This document shows positions 34,296 to 42,470 of a DNA stretch of 64,000 bases, in pieces. Position numbers and translations under genes: made by a program. This DNA comes from Streptomyces sp. HNM0575. GTDB taxonomy: Bacteria; Actinomycetota; Actinomycetes; Streptomycetales; Streptomycetaceae. How positions within the stretch are numbered: the first letter of the stretch is position 1; each line of letters begins with the position of its first letter. The notes beneath the pieces were generated by a model. It saw only the letters and a list, made by a program, of their open reading frames with translations, did no database searches and had not been told where the DNA came from. The DNA is taken from contig NZ_JAASAG010000003.1 in assembly GCF_012726265.1 (NCBI RefSeq), positions 546,522 through 610,521 on the forward strand, written 5' to 3'.

Positions 34296-35108
34296 ATGCC
34301 CCCGGAACAACCCGCTCCGTCGGAGGCGGAGGCCGCACCGCCGCCACCGTCCGGTTATCAGCTCAAAGCTGTCGTCTTCGACGTCAACGAGACCCTCAGC
34401 GACATGACGCCGCTGCGTGCCCGCTTCGAGGAGGTGGGCGCGCCCGCCGATCTCATGACCACCTGGTTCGCCGGGGTGCTGCGCGACGGCTTCGCACTCA
34501 CCGTCGCCGGCGCCTACGCGGACTTCGCGGACATCGCCCGCGACGGGCTGCGCACGCTGCTCACCGCCCTCGACGGGCGCGGGACGGGCGAGGCCGACGA
34601 GGCCGCCGGGCACATCCTGGCCGGCATGAGCGAGCTGCCCGCGCACCCCGACGTGGCGGGCGGCGTCCACGCACTGCGCCGTGCGGGACTCCGGCTGGTG
34701 ACCATGACCAACGGTTCGCCCGAGCTGACCGACGGGCTGCTCAAACGGGCCGGAGTACGCGACCAGTTCGACGCCCTGCTGAGCGTGAGCGGACCCCGCT
34801 GCTGGAAGCCGGCGCCCGAGGCGTACCGGTACGCGGTGCGAAGGGCGGGCGTACGGCCGGGGGAGGCGCTGCTGATCGCCGTGCACCCGTGGGACATAGA
34901 CGGGGCGCAGCGCGCCGGGCTCGCCGGGGCGTGGCTGCGTCGCGGCACGGCCCACTACCCGGAGACCATGTCGCGCCCCAAGTGGATCGCGGAGGATCTC
35001 GAGGAGCTGGCCGAGAGCATCGCGGCGCGCGCCAACGGCAACGGCAACGGCAGCGGCAGCGGCAGCGGCAACGGCCACAGCAACGGCAACGGCAACGGTC
35101 ACGCCTGA
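34296..35108 (+). CDS. haloacid dehalogenase type II-like HAD hydrolase with Asn-Gly repeat tail
   Basis: The 270-residue protein has HAD motifs: VVFDVNETLSDM (motif I with the nucleophile Asp), LVTMTNGSPEL (motif II), RCWKPAPEAYRYA (motif III Lys) and AVHPWDIDGAQRAGLAGAW (motif IV). The family includes L-2-haloacid dehalogenases and phosphatases; the NETL variant of motif I is common in actinobacterial members annotated as dehalogenase type II. The last 25 residues are (Asn/Ser)-Gly repeats encoded by GGCAAC/GGCAGC hexamers and are not part of the fold. The ATG lies 7 bases after a TATCTT -10-like hexamer, so the mRNA may be leaderless. Confidence 0.87.
   Translation: MPPEQPAPSEAEAAPPPPSGYQLKAVVFDVNETLSDMTPLRARFEEVGAPADLMTTWFAGVLRDGFALTVAGAYADFADIARDGLRTLLTALDGRGTGEADEAAGHILAGMSELPAHPDVAGGVHALRRAGLRLVTMTNGSPELTDGLLKRAGVRDQFDALLSVSGPRCWKPAPEAYRYAVRRAGVRPGEALLIAVHPWDIDGAQRAGLAGAWLRRGTAHYPETMSRPKWIAEDLEELAESIAARANGNGNGSGSGSGNGHSNGNGNGHA
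35034..35099 (+). repeat. Asn/Ser-Gly hexamer repeat at the end of the HAD gene
   Basis: A run of AACGGC and AGCGGC hexamers, interrupted once by CACAGC, encodes the C-terminal Asn-Gly / Ser-Gly tail. Confidence 0.85.
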
Positions 35109-35201
35109 CCGCCGCGGCCTGGCCGTACGCTCCGGCTCCGGTCCGCTTCTGCCCGCCCCGTCCGCTCCCGCATGGGAACCGGTGCGGGCCGCGGGCACCT
35201 C

Positions 35202-35230
35202 TTGACACGCAGATCCGTTGCTGGATTACT
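35202..35230 (+). promoter_or_regulatory. promoter of paaI-paaK
   Basis: A consensus -35 TTGACA (35202-35207) is followed after 17 bp by ATTACT (35225-35230) as a -10-like hexamer, placing transcription start near 35237. This excludes the upstream in-frame ATG at 35172 as the start of paaI. Confidence 0.6.
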
Positions 35231-35248
35231 GGACCGCGCCGGGGGTCT

Positions 35249-35264
35249 GACCGAATGGTCGGTC
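35249..35264. promoter_or_regulatory. palindromic operator between promoter and paaI (PaaR-like TetR site)
   Basis: GACCGA-ATGG-TCGGTC is a perfect palindrome with core ACCG-N6-CGGT, the kind of core I recall for TetR-family PaaR repressors of phenylacetate genes. It lies just downstream of the predicted transcription start, where a bound repressor would block elongation. No tetR/paaR gene is in the window. Confidence 0.65.
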
Positions 35265-35300
35265 GGCGGAGCGCGAGTACGAGAGCAGAGCGTGGAACGC

Positions 35301-35780
35301 ATGACGCAAGCCATGAGCGACGGTGCGGCACAGACCATGTTCGCCGCGGACCAGGCGTCACGGGCCCTGGGCATCACGTTGCTGGAGGCCCGTGACGGTG
35401 CCGCGAAGCTGCGGATGACGGTGACCGCGGAGATGGTCAACGGCCACGGCACCGCACACGGCGGCTATCTCTTCCTCTTCGCCGACACCGCCTTCGCCTG
35501 CGCCTGCAACAGCCATGGGCCGGTCACCGTGGCCGCCGGGGCCGACATCTCCTTCGTCAGGCCCGCGCGGGAAGGCGATACGCTCACCGCGCTCGCCGAG
35601 GAGCGCACCACCTACGGCCGCAGCGGGATCTACGACGTCACGGTCCTGCGCGAGTCAGGCCCCGACGGCCGCCCCGGCGGGGACGGTCACCGCGACGGTG
35701 ACGGCGCCTCCGGCGGCGAGGTCATAGCCGAATTCCGCGGCCGCAGCCGCACCGTGGGCCGTGTGGAGGGTTCCCCATGA
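35301..35780 (+). CDS. paaI: hydroxyphenylacetyl-CoA thioesterase PaaI
   Basis: The 159-residue protein is a hotdog-fold thioesterase: MVNGHGTAHGGYLFLFADTA with the active-site Asp region, then NSHGPVTVAAGADISFVRPA and a DVTVL strand. It removes CoA from ring-hydroxylated phenylacetyl-CoA by-products in the phenylacetate pathway. ATG 35301 follows GGAACGC; GTG 35292 is an alternative. An insert of Gly/Asp-rich residues (GRPGGDGHRDGDG) extends the penultimate loop. Its TGA overlaps the paaK start (ATGA). Other paa genes (paaABCDE, paaZ) are not in the window. Confidence 0.9.
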   Translation: MTQAMSDGAAQTMFAADQASRALGITLLEARDGAAKLRMTVTAEMVNGHGTAHGGYLFLFADTAFACACNSHGPVTVAAGADISFVRPAREGDTLTALAEERTTYGRSGIYDVTVLRESGPDGRPGGDGHRDGDGASGGEVIAEFRGRSRTVGRVEGSP

Positions 35781-37141
35781 CGATGAGCGAGACCCCGCCC
35801 GCCGCGGGCACCGGCCGCGCCACCGCCGGCGCCACCGGCGAGCCGCTGCCCGCGGAGCTGCTGGACGACGGCGAGCGCATGGACTCCGGGGAGCTGCGCG
35901 CCCTTCAGCTCACGAGGCTGCGCCGGACGCTGCGTACCGCATACGACGAAGTCGAGCTGTACAGAAGGAAGTTCGACGACGCAGGCGTGCGCCCCGAGGA
36001 CTGCCGCACCCTGGAGGACCTCGCCCGCTTCCCCTTCACCACCAAGGCCGACCTGCACGAGACCTATCCCTTCGGGATGTTCGCCGTGCCGATGTCCGAG
36101 GTGCGGCGCGTCCACGCCTCCAGCGGCACCACCGGCCGTCCCACCGTGGTGGGTTACACGGAGAACGACATCTCGATGTGGGCCGACATGGTCGCCCGCT
36201 CCATCCGCGCCGCCGGTGGCCGTCCCGGGCACAAGGTCCATGTCGCCTACGGATACGGCCTGTTCACGGGCGGTCTCGGCGCGCACTACGGGGCGGAGCG
36301 CGCCGGCTGCACCGTCATACCCGTCTCCGGAGGCATGACCGCCCGGCAGGTCCAGCTCATCCAGGACTTCGAACCCGAGATCATCATGGTCACCCCGTCC
36401 TACATGCTCACGCTGCTGGACGAGTTCGAACGGCAGGGCGTCGACCCGCGGAGCACCTCGCTGCGCACGGGCATCTTCGGCGCGGAGCCGTGGACGGAGG
36501 AGATGCGCGCCGAGATCGAGGAGCGGCTCGGCATCCACGCCGTCGACATCTACGGGCTGTCCGAGGTGATCGGGCCCGGTGTCGCCCAGGAGTGCGTGGA
36601 GACCAAGGACGGACTGCACATCTGGGAGGACCAGTTCTACCCGGAGATCGTCGACCCCATAACCGACGAGGTCCAACGCCCCGGCGACGAAGGCGAGTTG
36701 CTCTTCACCTCCCTCAACAAGGAGGCCATGCCGGTCATCCGGTACCGCACGCGCGACCTGACGCGGCTGCTGCCCGGCACCGCACGCCCCGCCTTCCGCC
36801 GCATGGAGAAGGTCACCAGGCGCTGCGACGACATGATCATCCTGCGCGGGGTCAACATCTTCCCCAGCCAGGTCGAGGAGATCCTGCTGCGAACGCCGGG
36901 GCTGGCGCCCCACTTCCAGCTGCGCCTGAGCACGCGCGGCCGGCTGGACCACATGACGGTGCGCGTCGAGGCGCGGCCCGGGACGGCCGCCGGACAGCGC
37001 CAGGACGCCGCTTCGTCGGTGGCCGCATCCGTCAAGGAGGGCGTCGGGCTGAGCGTAGAGGTGGAGGTCGTCGAGCCGGACACGCTGGAGCGTTCGGTCG
37101 GCAAGATCCGCCGGGTCGTCGACGAGCGCTCAGGGCGCTGA
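35777..37141 (+). CDS. paaK: phenylacetate--CoA ligase PaaK
   Basis: The 454-residue protein carries the adenylate-forming P-loop VHASSGTTGRPTVVGYTEND, the core motif VDIYGLSEVIGPGVAQECVE, YRTRDLTRLLPG and the C-terminal DDMIILRGVNIFPSQVEEIL, in the order specific to phenylacetate-CoA ligases. It activates phenylacetate with ATP and CoA, the first step of aerobic phenylacetate degradation. It is translationally coupled to paaI and controlled by the palindrome at 35249. The first 35 residues are low-complexity. Its last 12 bp overlap the convergent SDR gene. Confidence 0.95.
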   Translation: MTMSETPPAAGTGRATAGATGEPLPAELLDDGERMDSGELRALQLTRLRRTLRTAYDEVELYRRKFDDAGVRPEDCRTLEDLARFPFTTKADLHETYPFGMFAVPMSEVRRVHASSGTTGRPTVVGYTENDISMWADMVARSIRAAGGRPGHKVHVAYGYGLFTGGLGAHYGAERAGCTVIPVSGGMTARQVQLIQDFEPEIIMVTPSYMLTLLDEFERQGVDPRSTSLRTGIFGAEPWTEEMRAEIEERLGIHAVDIYGLSEVIGPGVAQECVETKDGLHIWEDQFYPEIVDPITDEVQRPGDEGELLFTSLNKEAMPVIRYRTRDLTRLLPGTARPAFRRMEKVTRRCDDMIILRGVNIFPSQVEEILLRTPGLAPHFQLRLSTRGRLDHMTVRVEARPGTAAGQRQDAASSVAASVKEGVGLSVEVEVVEPDTLERSVGKIRRVVDERSGR

Positions 37142-38053
37142 CGGCGCTTCCGACGCCGGACCCGCTCCCGACCCCGATCCCTGACCCGGACCGGGGCCCG
37201 GGTCGCCGCGGTCGTCCGCGGCGCCGAAGTTCCGCGTCGTGAACTGCGGGTTGGCGATGAGGAATCCGCCGTCCACGGGATACGACTGGCCGGTGGTGTA
37301 GCCCGCGGCGTCCGAGGCGAGCCAGGCGATGAGGGAGGCGACCTCGCGCGGGTCGCCGGGGCGGCCCACGGGCAGCGCCGGACGTTGCAGCGAGTGGACG
37401 TCGGCGCCTTCGAGGCCGGACATCCTGGTGGCGATCAGCCCGGGCGCCACCGCGTTCACGGTGATTCCGTACTCGGCGAGCTCCAGCGCCATCGTCTTCG
37501 TCAGCCCGCCCAGGCCGTGCTTCGCCGTGTTGTACGAGGCCGACGACGGCAGCGGCGTGTGCTCGTGCACGGACGTTACGTTGACGATGCGTCCGCCGCC
37601 GCCCTGGGCGATCATGCGCCGGGCGGCGCGCTGGCCCAGCAGGAACGGACCCTCCAGATCGACTCGCAGCACGTGCCGGAAGTCCTCGTAGGACGTCTCG
37701 ATGAACGGGGACGCGCGGTTGTCTCCCGCGGCGTTGACGAGAACGTCCAGCCGGCCGAAGGCGTCCGCGAACCGGTCGATCACCGTCGCCGGTCCCGGCA
37801 GCCGTGTCAGATCGAGGTGCTGCACCTCCGCGCGGCGTCCGTGCTCCCGTACCAGCTCCGCCGTGCGACGGCCCTGCGCCTCGTCCACGAACCAGGTCAC
37901 GCCGACGTCGAAGCCGTCACGGGCGAGCGCGACGGCCGTGGCCCTGCCGATGCCCGATTCCGAGCCGGTGACGACGGCCGCCCTGGTCGCGGGCGCGTCT
38001 GAGACGGTGGAGTCGCCGCGGCCGGCACGGGCGCCGGTGCTGTCCTGGTCCAT
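37130..38053 (-). CDS. SDR-family NAD(P)-dependent oxidoreductase
   Basis: The 307-residue protein has the classical SDR features: AAVVTGSESGIGRATAVAL for cofactor, LDVLVNAAGDN, Ser in NVTSVHEH, the active-site YNTAKHGLGGLTK and ITVNAVAPGLIATRM. The C-terminal SDAAGYTTGQSYPVDGGFLIANP is typical of glucose-1-dehydrogenase/3-ketoacyl reductase types. The last 30 residues (PGPGPGQGSGSGAGP) are a repeat-rich tail unrelated to the fold, overlapping the paaK end by 12 bp. The substrate is unknown. The ATG follows GGAGGAG. Confidence 0.9.
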   Translation of the reverse strand: MDQDSTGARAGRGDSTVSDAPATRAAVVTGSESGIGRATAVALARDGFDVGVTWFVDEAQGRRTAELVREHGRRAEVQHLDLTRLPGPATVIDRFADAFGRLDVLVNAAGDNRASPFIETSYEDFRHVLRVDLEGPFLLGQRAARRMIAQGGGGRIVNVTSVHEHTPLPSSASYNTAKHGLGGLTKTMALELAEYGITVNAVAPGLIATRMSGLEGADVHSLQRPALPVGRPGDPREVASLIAWLASDAAGYTTGQSYPVDGGFLIANPQFTTRNFGAADDRGDPGPGPGQGSGSGAGPASEAPSAP

Positions 38054-38072
38054 GGTGAGCTGCTCCTCCTCT

Positions 38073-38107
38073 GTAGGGGCCCTACGGTCCGCTTACGGAG
38101 TTCCGTA
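38073..38107. promoter_or_regulatory. two palindromes in the SDR-LLM divergent region
   Basis: GTAGGG-G-CCCTAC (38073-38085) and TACGGA-GT-TCCGTA (38094-38107) lie 20 to 54 bases upstream of the SDR start. Either could be a repressor site for the divergent pair. Confidence 0.4.
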
Positions 38108-38265
38108 CGCACTCTCCGCGGACTCTTCGCGGACGCCGGCGCGGAACGCGGAACACCCGTGGCGGGCCCGGTGGGTCCAGGGTGCCCACTGGCACTGCGG
38201 CAAGGCATCGGCACGCGCCACACGGGCACCTGCACCACGACACGGACGAGAGGAGACACGGACAC

Positions 38266-39138
38266 ATGAGGGTGGGAATCGGCATCCCGAACACGGTGCC
38301 CGGCACCGACGGGCCCCTGATGCTGGACTGGGCGCGGCGCGCGGAGGAGCGGGGCTTCGCCTTCGTCTCCACCATCGGCCGTGTCGGCTACCCGTCGTAC
38401 GACTCGCTGACGTCGCTCGCCGCCGTCGCTGGCGCGACGTCCCGGATCGGGCTGCTGACCAACGCCGTGCTGGGGCCCACATATCCGGACGCGGTGCTCG
38501 CCAAGATCACCATGACGCTCGCTCAGCTCTCCGGCGACCGGCTCACGCTGGGACTCGGCGTGGGCGCCCGTGAGTCCGACTACCTGCCGTCCGACAAGGA
38601 CTTCACCGGGCGAGGCGCCGCCTTCGACCGGCAGCTGGAATTCCTCGACCGGGCCTGGCGCGGCGAACCCGTGGCCGACGGCGACGCCCCCGGTGAGCGC
38701 CGTGCCGTCGCACCGCCGCCCGGTGCCAGGGTCCAGCTGCTGATCGGCGGGCACAGCGCGCGGGCCGTGCGACGGACGGCCCGCTGGGCGGACGGCTGGA
38801 CCGGCGCCGGAGGAGGGCCCGCCCGAGCCGAGCCCGTGGTGCGGCGCGTACGGAAGGCCTGGGACGACGCGGGCCGCACCGGCGAGCCGCGGCTGCTGGG
38901 CCTCGCCTACTTCAGCGCGCAGGACCGCTTCGCGGACAGCTCCGATGCGTATCTGCGCTCGTACTACGCCTACGCGGGAGCGCACGCGGACGTCATCGCG
39001 GACGGAGCGGTGCGCACACCGGCACGTATCCGGGGCATCGTCGACGAGTTCGAGTCGGTCGGGATGAACGAGATCACCTTCACCCCGACCGTCGCGGACG
39101 TGAATGAGGTCGACAGGCTCGCCGATCTCGTGCTGTGA
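38266..39138 (+). CDS. LLM-class flavin-dependent oxidoreductase
   Basis: The 290-residue protein is a luciferase-like TIM barrel: MRVGIGIPNTVPGTDG, VSTIGRVGYPSYDSLTSLAAVAG, RIGLLTNAVLGPTYPDAVLAK, LTLGLGVGARESDY and LLIGGHSARAVRRTARWADGW. It uses F420 or FMN; the short length and absence of the long C-terminal extension favour the F420-type actinobacterial subgroup. ATG 38266 follows GAGAGGAG. It is divergent from an SDR gene, with which it may share a regulator. The substrate is unknown. Confidence 0.9.
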   Translation: MRVGIGIPNTVPGTDGPLMLDWARRAEERGFAFVSTIGRVGYPSYDSLTSLAAVAGATSRIGLLTNAVLGPTYPDAVLAKITMTLAQLSGDRLTLGLGVGARESDYLPSDKDFTGRGAAFDRQLEFLDRAWRGEPVADGDAPGERRAVAPPPGARVQLLIGGHSARAVRRTARWADGWTGAGGGPARAEPVVRRVRKAWDDAGRTGEPRLLGLAYFSAQDRFADSSDAYLRSYYAYAGAHADVIADGAVRTPARIRGIVDEFESVGMNEITFTPTVADVNEVDRLADLVL

Positions 39139-39178
39139 GATCCGCGCGGCCCGCGCGGCCCGCGCGGAAGAGGCGTGC

Positions 39179-39218
39179 GGGCGGCCGGAAGCCCGGCCTT
39201 CCGGGCCTCCGGCCGCCC
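39179..39218. terminator. long bidirectional terminator hairpin
   Basis: Two arms of 18 bases (39179-39196 and 39201-39218) pair at 17 positions around a CCTT loop, between the convergent LLM and MGMT genes. A GCGCGGCCC repeat precedes it. Confidence 0.72.
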
Positions 39219-39315
39219 AGGTCGTCCGGGGCCTCCGGGGCTTTCGGGACCCGGGTGCGGCTCGGGGCTTCCGGGAGTGGGCCCGGCTCGCGGTCTTCCG
39301 GACCCTTTCCGGGCG

Positions 39316-39981
39316 TCAGGCGGCGGACTCCAGGTCCAGCAGGAGTCGCTTGGCGTCCGCTCCGCCCGCGTAGCGGCCCGCCGAGCCGTCGGAGCGCACG
39401 ACCCGGTGGCAGGGGACGACGACGGGCAGCGGATTGGTCGCGCAGGCGGTGCCCACGGCGCGCATGGCCCGCGGGCTGCCCGCCGCGGCGGCGACCTGGG
39501 CGTAGCTCTCGGTGCGGCCGTAGCCGATGCCGGGGAGGTGAGCGATCACCTCGCGACGGAACCCCTTGGTCAGCCGCAGGTCCAGGTCGAGTTCGAAGTG
39601 CGTGCGCCGCCCCTCGAAGTACTCCTCGATCTGCCGCGCGGCCGCGTCCAGCCGTGCGGGCGCACGCAGGACCCGCGGGCTGACGCGTTCGGCGAGAGCG
39701 GCGAGTGCGGCGTCGTGGTCCTGCACCTCGTATGCGACACGGACCAGGCCCTGACCGGTGGCGGCCAGCAGCAGCGATCCGACGGGCGTCTCCAGGGTGC
39801 GGTAGGCGACGTCCAGCAGCCCGTCGCGCTCCGCGGCGTCGACGAGCCGGGCGTGCAGACGCCGCTCCGCCTCGGGGTCGCCCGTGGGCAGCGCCGCGAA
39901 CACCGGCTCCTCCCGCGGGTCCTGGCCGGGTGCGGTGTCGTGCGCGGTGTCGTGTGCGGGGCCGTGCGCGGGGATCGTCAT
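39316..39981 (-). CDS. methylated-DNA--protein-cysteine S-methyltransferase (first of two)
   Basis: The 221-residue protein has a 50-residue His/Asp/Ala-rich lead, an N-terminal ribonuclease-like domain (LETPVGSLLLAATGQGLVRVAY) and the DNA-binding methyltransferase domain HLPGIGYGRTESYAQVAAAAG, with the active-site Cys191 in VVVPCHRVVRSDG. It transfers O6-alkyl groups from guanine to Cys191 in a suicide reaction. The start overlaps the stop of the sigma-factor gene by ATGA, an unusual coupling of a repair protein with a sigma factor. A second MGMT gene lies immediately upstream of that sigma gene. Confidence 0.92.
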   Translation of the reverse strand: MTIPAHGPAHDTAHDTAPGQDPREEPVFAALPTGDPEAERRLHARLVDAAERDGLLDVAYRTLETPVGSLLLAATGQGLVRVAYEVQDHDAALAALAERVSPRVLRAPARLDAAARQIEEYFEGRRTHFELDLDLRLTKGFRREVIAHLPGIGYGRTESYAQVAAAAGSPRAMRAVGTACATNPLPVVVPCHRVVRSDGSAGRYAGGADAKRLLLDLESAA

Positions 39982-40580
39982 CGCTTCTCGCCTCTCTGCT
40001 CGGTACGGAGCCTCTGCTCTTGAGGGCCCTTTTCGCGGCCCTCTTCCCGGCACCGGTCGCGGTCCGGCCCTTCGGCGCGGCCTCGCCCTCCGGTACGGAT
40101 GTGAAGGCTTCTGCGCAGGGACTTGATGCCGTCGGCCGCAGCTCTTCGCGCGGCGTCCGTGCTGCCGCCCGTGATGGCGGCGATCTCCTTGTAGGGCAGC
40201 CCGGCCAGGTGGTGGTAGGCGACCGCGGCACGCTGACGCTGCGGCAGCGCCTTCAGCGCGCTCCACAATTCGCCGTCGCCGTCCCACTCCGCGGCCGTGG
40301 TGTCGCCGCCGGTGTGCGGGACCGGCTCCGGGACCTCGGGCACGGCGACCGGACGGCGTGCGCCGGCCCGTACCGCGTCGATCGCCTTGCGGTGCGCGAT
40401 CGTCACCAGCCACGCCTCGACGTCCGCGTCGTCCGGCAGTCTCGGATATGCCTTCAGCGCCGCCAGGAACGTCTCCGACCACGCGTCCTCCGCGTCGGAC
40501 GGTCCGACGACCGCCCGGCACACGCGCAGCACCACCGGGCCGTAGTCGGCCACGATCTGCTCGAAAGGTCTCAGGGGCAC
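39978..40580 (-). CDS. ECF-type RNA polymerase sigma factor
   Basis: The 200-residue protein has sigma region 2 (FEQIVADYGPVVLRVCRAVV, DAEDAWSETFLAALKAYPRL, AWLVTIAHRKAIDAVRAG) and region 4 (ALPQRQRAAVAYHHLAGLPY, KEIAAITGGSTDAARRAAAD). A basic 35-residue C-terminal tail follows. No anti-sigma gene is adjacent. It is framed by two MGMT genes on the same strand: 20 bp after one stop and overlapping the next start. I infer a sigma factor tied to alkylation stress. The GTG at 40580 has only a weak ribosome site. Confidence 0.88.
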   Translation of the reverse strand: MPLRPFEQIVADYGPVVLRVCRAVVGPSDAEDAWSETFLAALKAYPRLPDDADVEAWLVTIAHRKAIDAVRAGARRPVAVPEVPEPVPHTGGDTTAAEWDGDGELWSALKALPQRQRAAVAYHHLAGLPYKEIAAITGGSTDAARRAAADGIKSLRRSLHIRTGGRGRAEGPDRDRCREEGREKGPQEQRLRTEQRGEKR

Positions 40581-40600
40581 GGTTCGGGATCCGTTCGGAA

Positions 40601-41224
40601 TCAGAAGAGGCGGCCCGTGCGCGTCACCGAATCCGCCCCCTCCAGCTCCAGCAGCAGCCGCTTGCGCTCCAGGCCGCCGGCGTAGCCGGTCAGGGAACCG
40701 TCGGCGCCCACGACGCGGTGGCAGGGCACGATCACGGAGAGCGGATTGCGGCCGTTGGCGGCGCCCACGGCCTGTGCGAGCGCCGGGTCGCCCAGCTCGC
40801 GTGCGAGGAGGCCGTACGAGCGGGTCTCGCCGTACGGGATCTCCCTCAGCAGCCGCCACACGCTCTGCTGGAAGGGCTCGCCGCGCGGGGCGAGCGGCAG
40901 ATCGAACCGCCGCCGCTCGCCGGCGAAGTACTCCCGGAGCTGCCGCTCCGCCTCGTCGAAGCCGGTGGGGTCGCGCGGGCCGATGGCGCCGGGGGAGGGG
41001 CCGCGCAGATGGTTCTCGAAGTAGACGCCGGTCAGGGCTTCGCCGTCGGCGACGAGCGTGAGGACGCCGAGGGGCGAGTCGACGACCGTGTGCCGGAGCG
41101 TGCCGGTGACCGGCGTGACCGGGGTGACTGGGATGACCGGCGTGACCGGCGTGGGCCGGGTGGCTTCGGTGGATCCCTCGGCCCCGGTGCCGCCGGTGCC
41201 CCGGCTGTGTGCGTTCGCTGTCAT
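40601..41224 (-). CDS. methylated-DNA--protein-cysteine S-methyltransferase (second copy)
   Basis: The 207-residue protein has a 40-residue disordered N-terminus with Val-Thr-Pro repeats (PTPVTPVIPVTPVTPVTG), a short N-domain and the catalytic domain LLREIPYGETRSYGLLAREL, with Cys168 in VIVPCHRVVGADGSL. ATG 41224 is chosen because GAAGGGAG lies 8 bases upstream; the GTG at 41269 has no ribosome site. It is closer to the Ogt/Ada-C form than the following copy, so the two are not a recent duplication. It is the first gene of the MGMT-sigma-MGMT operon. Confidence 0.92.
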   Translation of the reverse strand: MTANAHSRGTGGTGAEGSTEATRPTPVTPVIPVTPVTPVTGTLRHTVVDSPLGVLTLVADGEALTGVYFENHLRGPSPGAIGPRDPTGFDEAERQLREYFAGERRRFDLPLAPRGEPFQQSVWRLLREIPYGETRSYGLLARELGDPALAQAVGAANGRNPLSVIVPCHRVVGADGSLTGYAGGLERKRLLLELEGADSVTRTGRLF

Positions 41225-41405
41225 GGCCCCGCTCCCTTCGTGCCGCGTGGCCGATTGTTCCGTCCACACAAGGAAGACGTTCGCGGAGCCCCGTACGTGA
41301 GACCGGGAACGGAGAAATCTTCACGGGGGGAGGAGGACGGAAGGAGGACGGGGAGATCGTCTTACGGACCGCCTGCGACCGCGGGCCCGGGCGGCGCGCG
41401 GGCCT

Positions 41406-42392
41406 TCAGCGGTCGCCGTCCCCTTCGTCCTCCGCGGCCACCTGCTTCAGCGTCCGGCCGGTCTGGGCGGAGCGTGCCCGCTGCGGATCGGGCGTGCGTC
41501 CCTCGCGCACCGCGCGCTCGTCGTCCTGCTTCACCAGCAGCCAGGCCTCGCGGCCGTCGCCGTCCCCGCCACCGCGGAACCGGGTCAGCGCGTAGCCGCC
41601 GCGGAGCTTCGCACCGTCCAGCCAGAACGTGGCGTGACCGCGGCGCAGGGCTTCGGGAAAGTCCTCCGACAGCGGCCGGTACGTGCCCTCGTCCCAGACG
41701 ATCACCGTGCCCGCCCCGTACTCGCCGGAGGCGATGACGCCCTCGAACTCCCGGTATTCCAGCGGATGGTCCTCCGTGGGCATCGCCAGCCGCTTCTCGC
41801 GCGGATCGGGCGACGGGCCCTTCGGCACGGACCAGGACTTCAGCACGCCCTCGGCCTCCAGCCTGAAGTCGAAGTGCATGGTGCTGGCGTCGTGGATCTG
41901 CACGACGAAGCGGGCGGTGCCGTCCCCGGAGGGCGCCCCCTTCCCGCGCGGCTCCGTGGTCTTGCCGAAGTGGCGCTTGTCGCGGTACCGCTTCAGGGCG
42001 TCCGGCCGTCCGGCGCCTGCCGCGCCCACGGCCGCCTCGGCACGGCCCACGCTCTTCCGGCTCTTCCCGCTCCTCCCGGGCTTCCCGCTCCTCCCGGGCT
42101 TCGCGTCCTTCCCGTCCTTCCCTGCCTTCGCGGCGCTCGTGCTCTCCGCCTTCGTGTTCTTCTTCGCGGTCTTCTGCGTGCGCGTGCTCTTGCGGGTCTT
42201 CTCGCTCACCGCTTCTCCCTCCGGGGACACGGATCCTTCCGGGGATACGGATCTCTCCGGGGATACGGATCTCTCCGGGGACACGGATCCCTCCGGCGGT
42301 ACGGACACCGCGACGGGTGCCCGCGAGCGGCATTCCCAGTACCCGTACGGGAAGAGCGCGGCGCCGCCGGGCGCTGTAGTGGACGGCGTCAT
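41406..42392 (-). CDS. LigD 3'-phosphoesterase-domain protein with hexapeptide-repeat N-terminus
   Basis: The C-terminal half is a stand-alone polymerase-ligase PE domain: RFVVQIHDASTMHFDFRLEA, GVLKSWSVPKGPSPDP, KRLAMPTEDHPLEYREFEGV and GEYGAGTVIVWDEGTY, with the His/Asp residues that bind Mn. In LigD this domain trims 3' ends during non-homologous end joining. Ahead of it lies a Lys/Ala/Ser-rich basic region of about 70 residues. If translated from ATG 42392 (good GGAGGT site) the protein also carries SVSPER/SVSPEG repeats encoded by 18-bp units. A GTG at 42209 with a GGAGGGAG site would skip the repeats. Neither Ku nor a ligase domain is in the window. Confidence 0.87.
   Translation of the reverse strand: MTPSTTAPGGAALFPYGYWECRSRAPVAVSVPPEGSVSPERSVSPERSVSPEGSVSPEGEAVSEKTRKSTRTQKTAKKNTKAESTSAAKAGKDGKDAKPGRSGKPGRSGKSRKSVGRAEAAVGAAGAGRPDALKRYRDKRHFGKTTEPRGKGAPSGDGTARFVVQIHDASTMHFDFRLEAEGVLKSWSVPKGPSPDPREKRLAMPTEDHPLEYREFEGVIASGEYGAGTVIVWDEGTYRPLSEDFPEALRRGHATFWLDGAKLRGGYALTRFRGGGDGDGREAWLLVKQDDERAVREGRTPDPQRARSAQTGRTLKQVAAEDEGDGDR
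42220..42309 (-). repeat. five 18-bp tandem repeats
   Basis: The plus-strand unit TCCGGGGAYACGGATCYC occurs at 42220, 42238, 42256, 42274 and, degenerate, at 42292. It encodes Ser-Val-Ser-Pro-Glu-Gly/Arg on the minus strand, between the two candidate starts of the phosphoesterase gene. Confidence 0.88.
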
Positions 42393-42470
42393 TACGGGTA
42401 CCTCCGGCCCTCCGGAGAGTCACCGGCGCACGCACGACCGCGAGACGCGAACCGAAGGGAAGCAACCACC

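Noticed and set aside
39978..41324. A 448-residue sigma-factor frame
   Set aside because: The N-terminal half is the out-of-frame image of the second MGMT gene; the sigma fold begins at the GTG at 40580.
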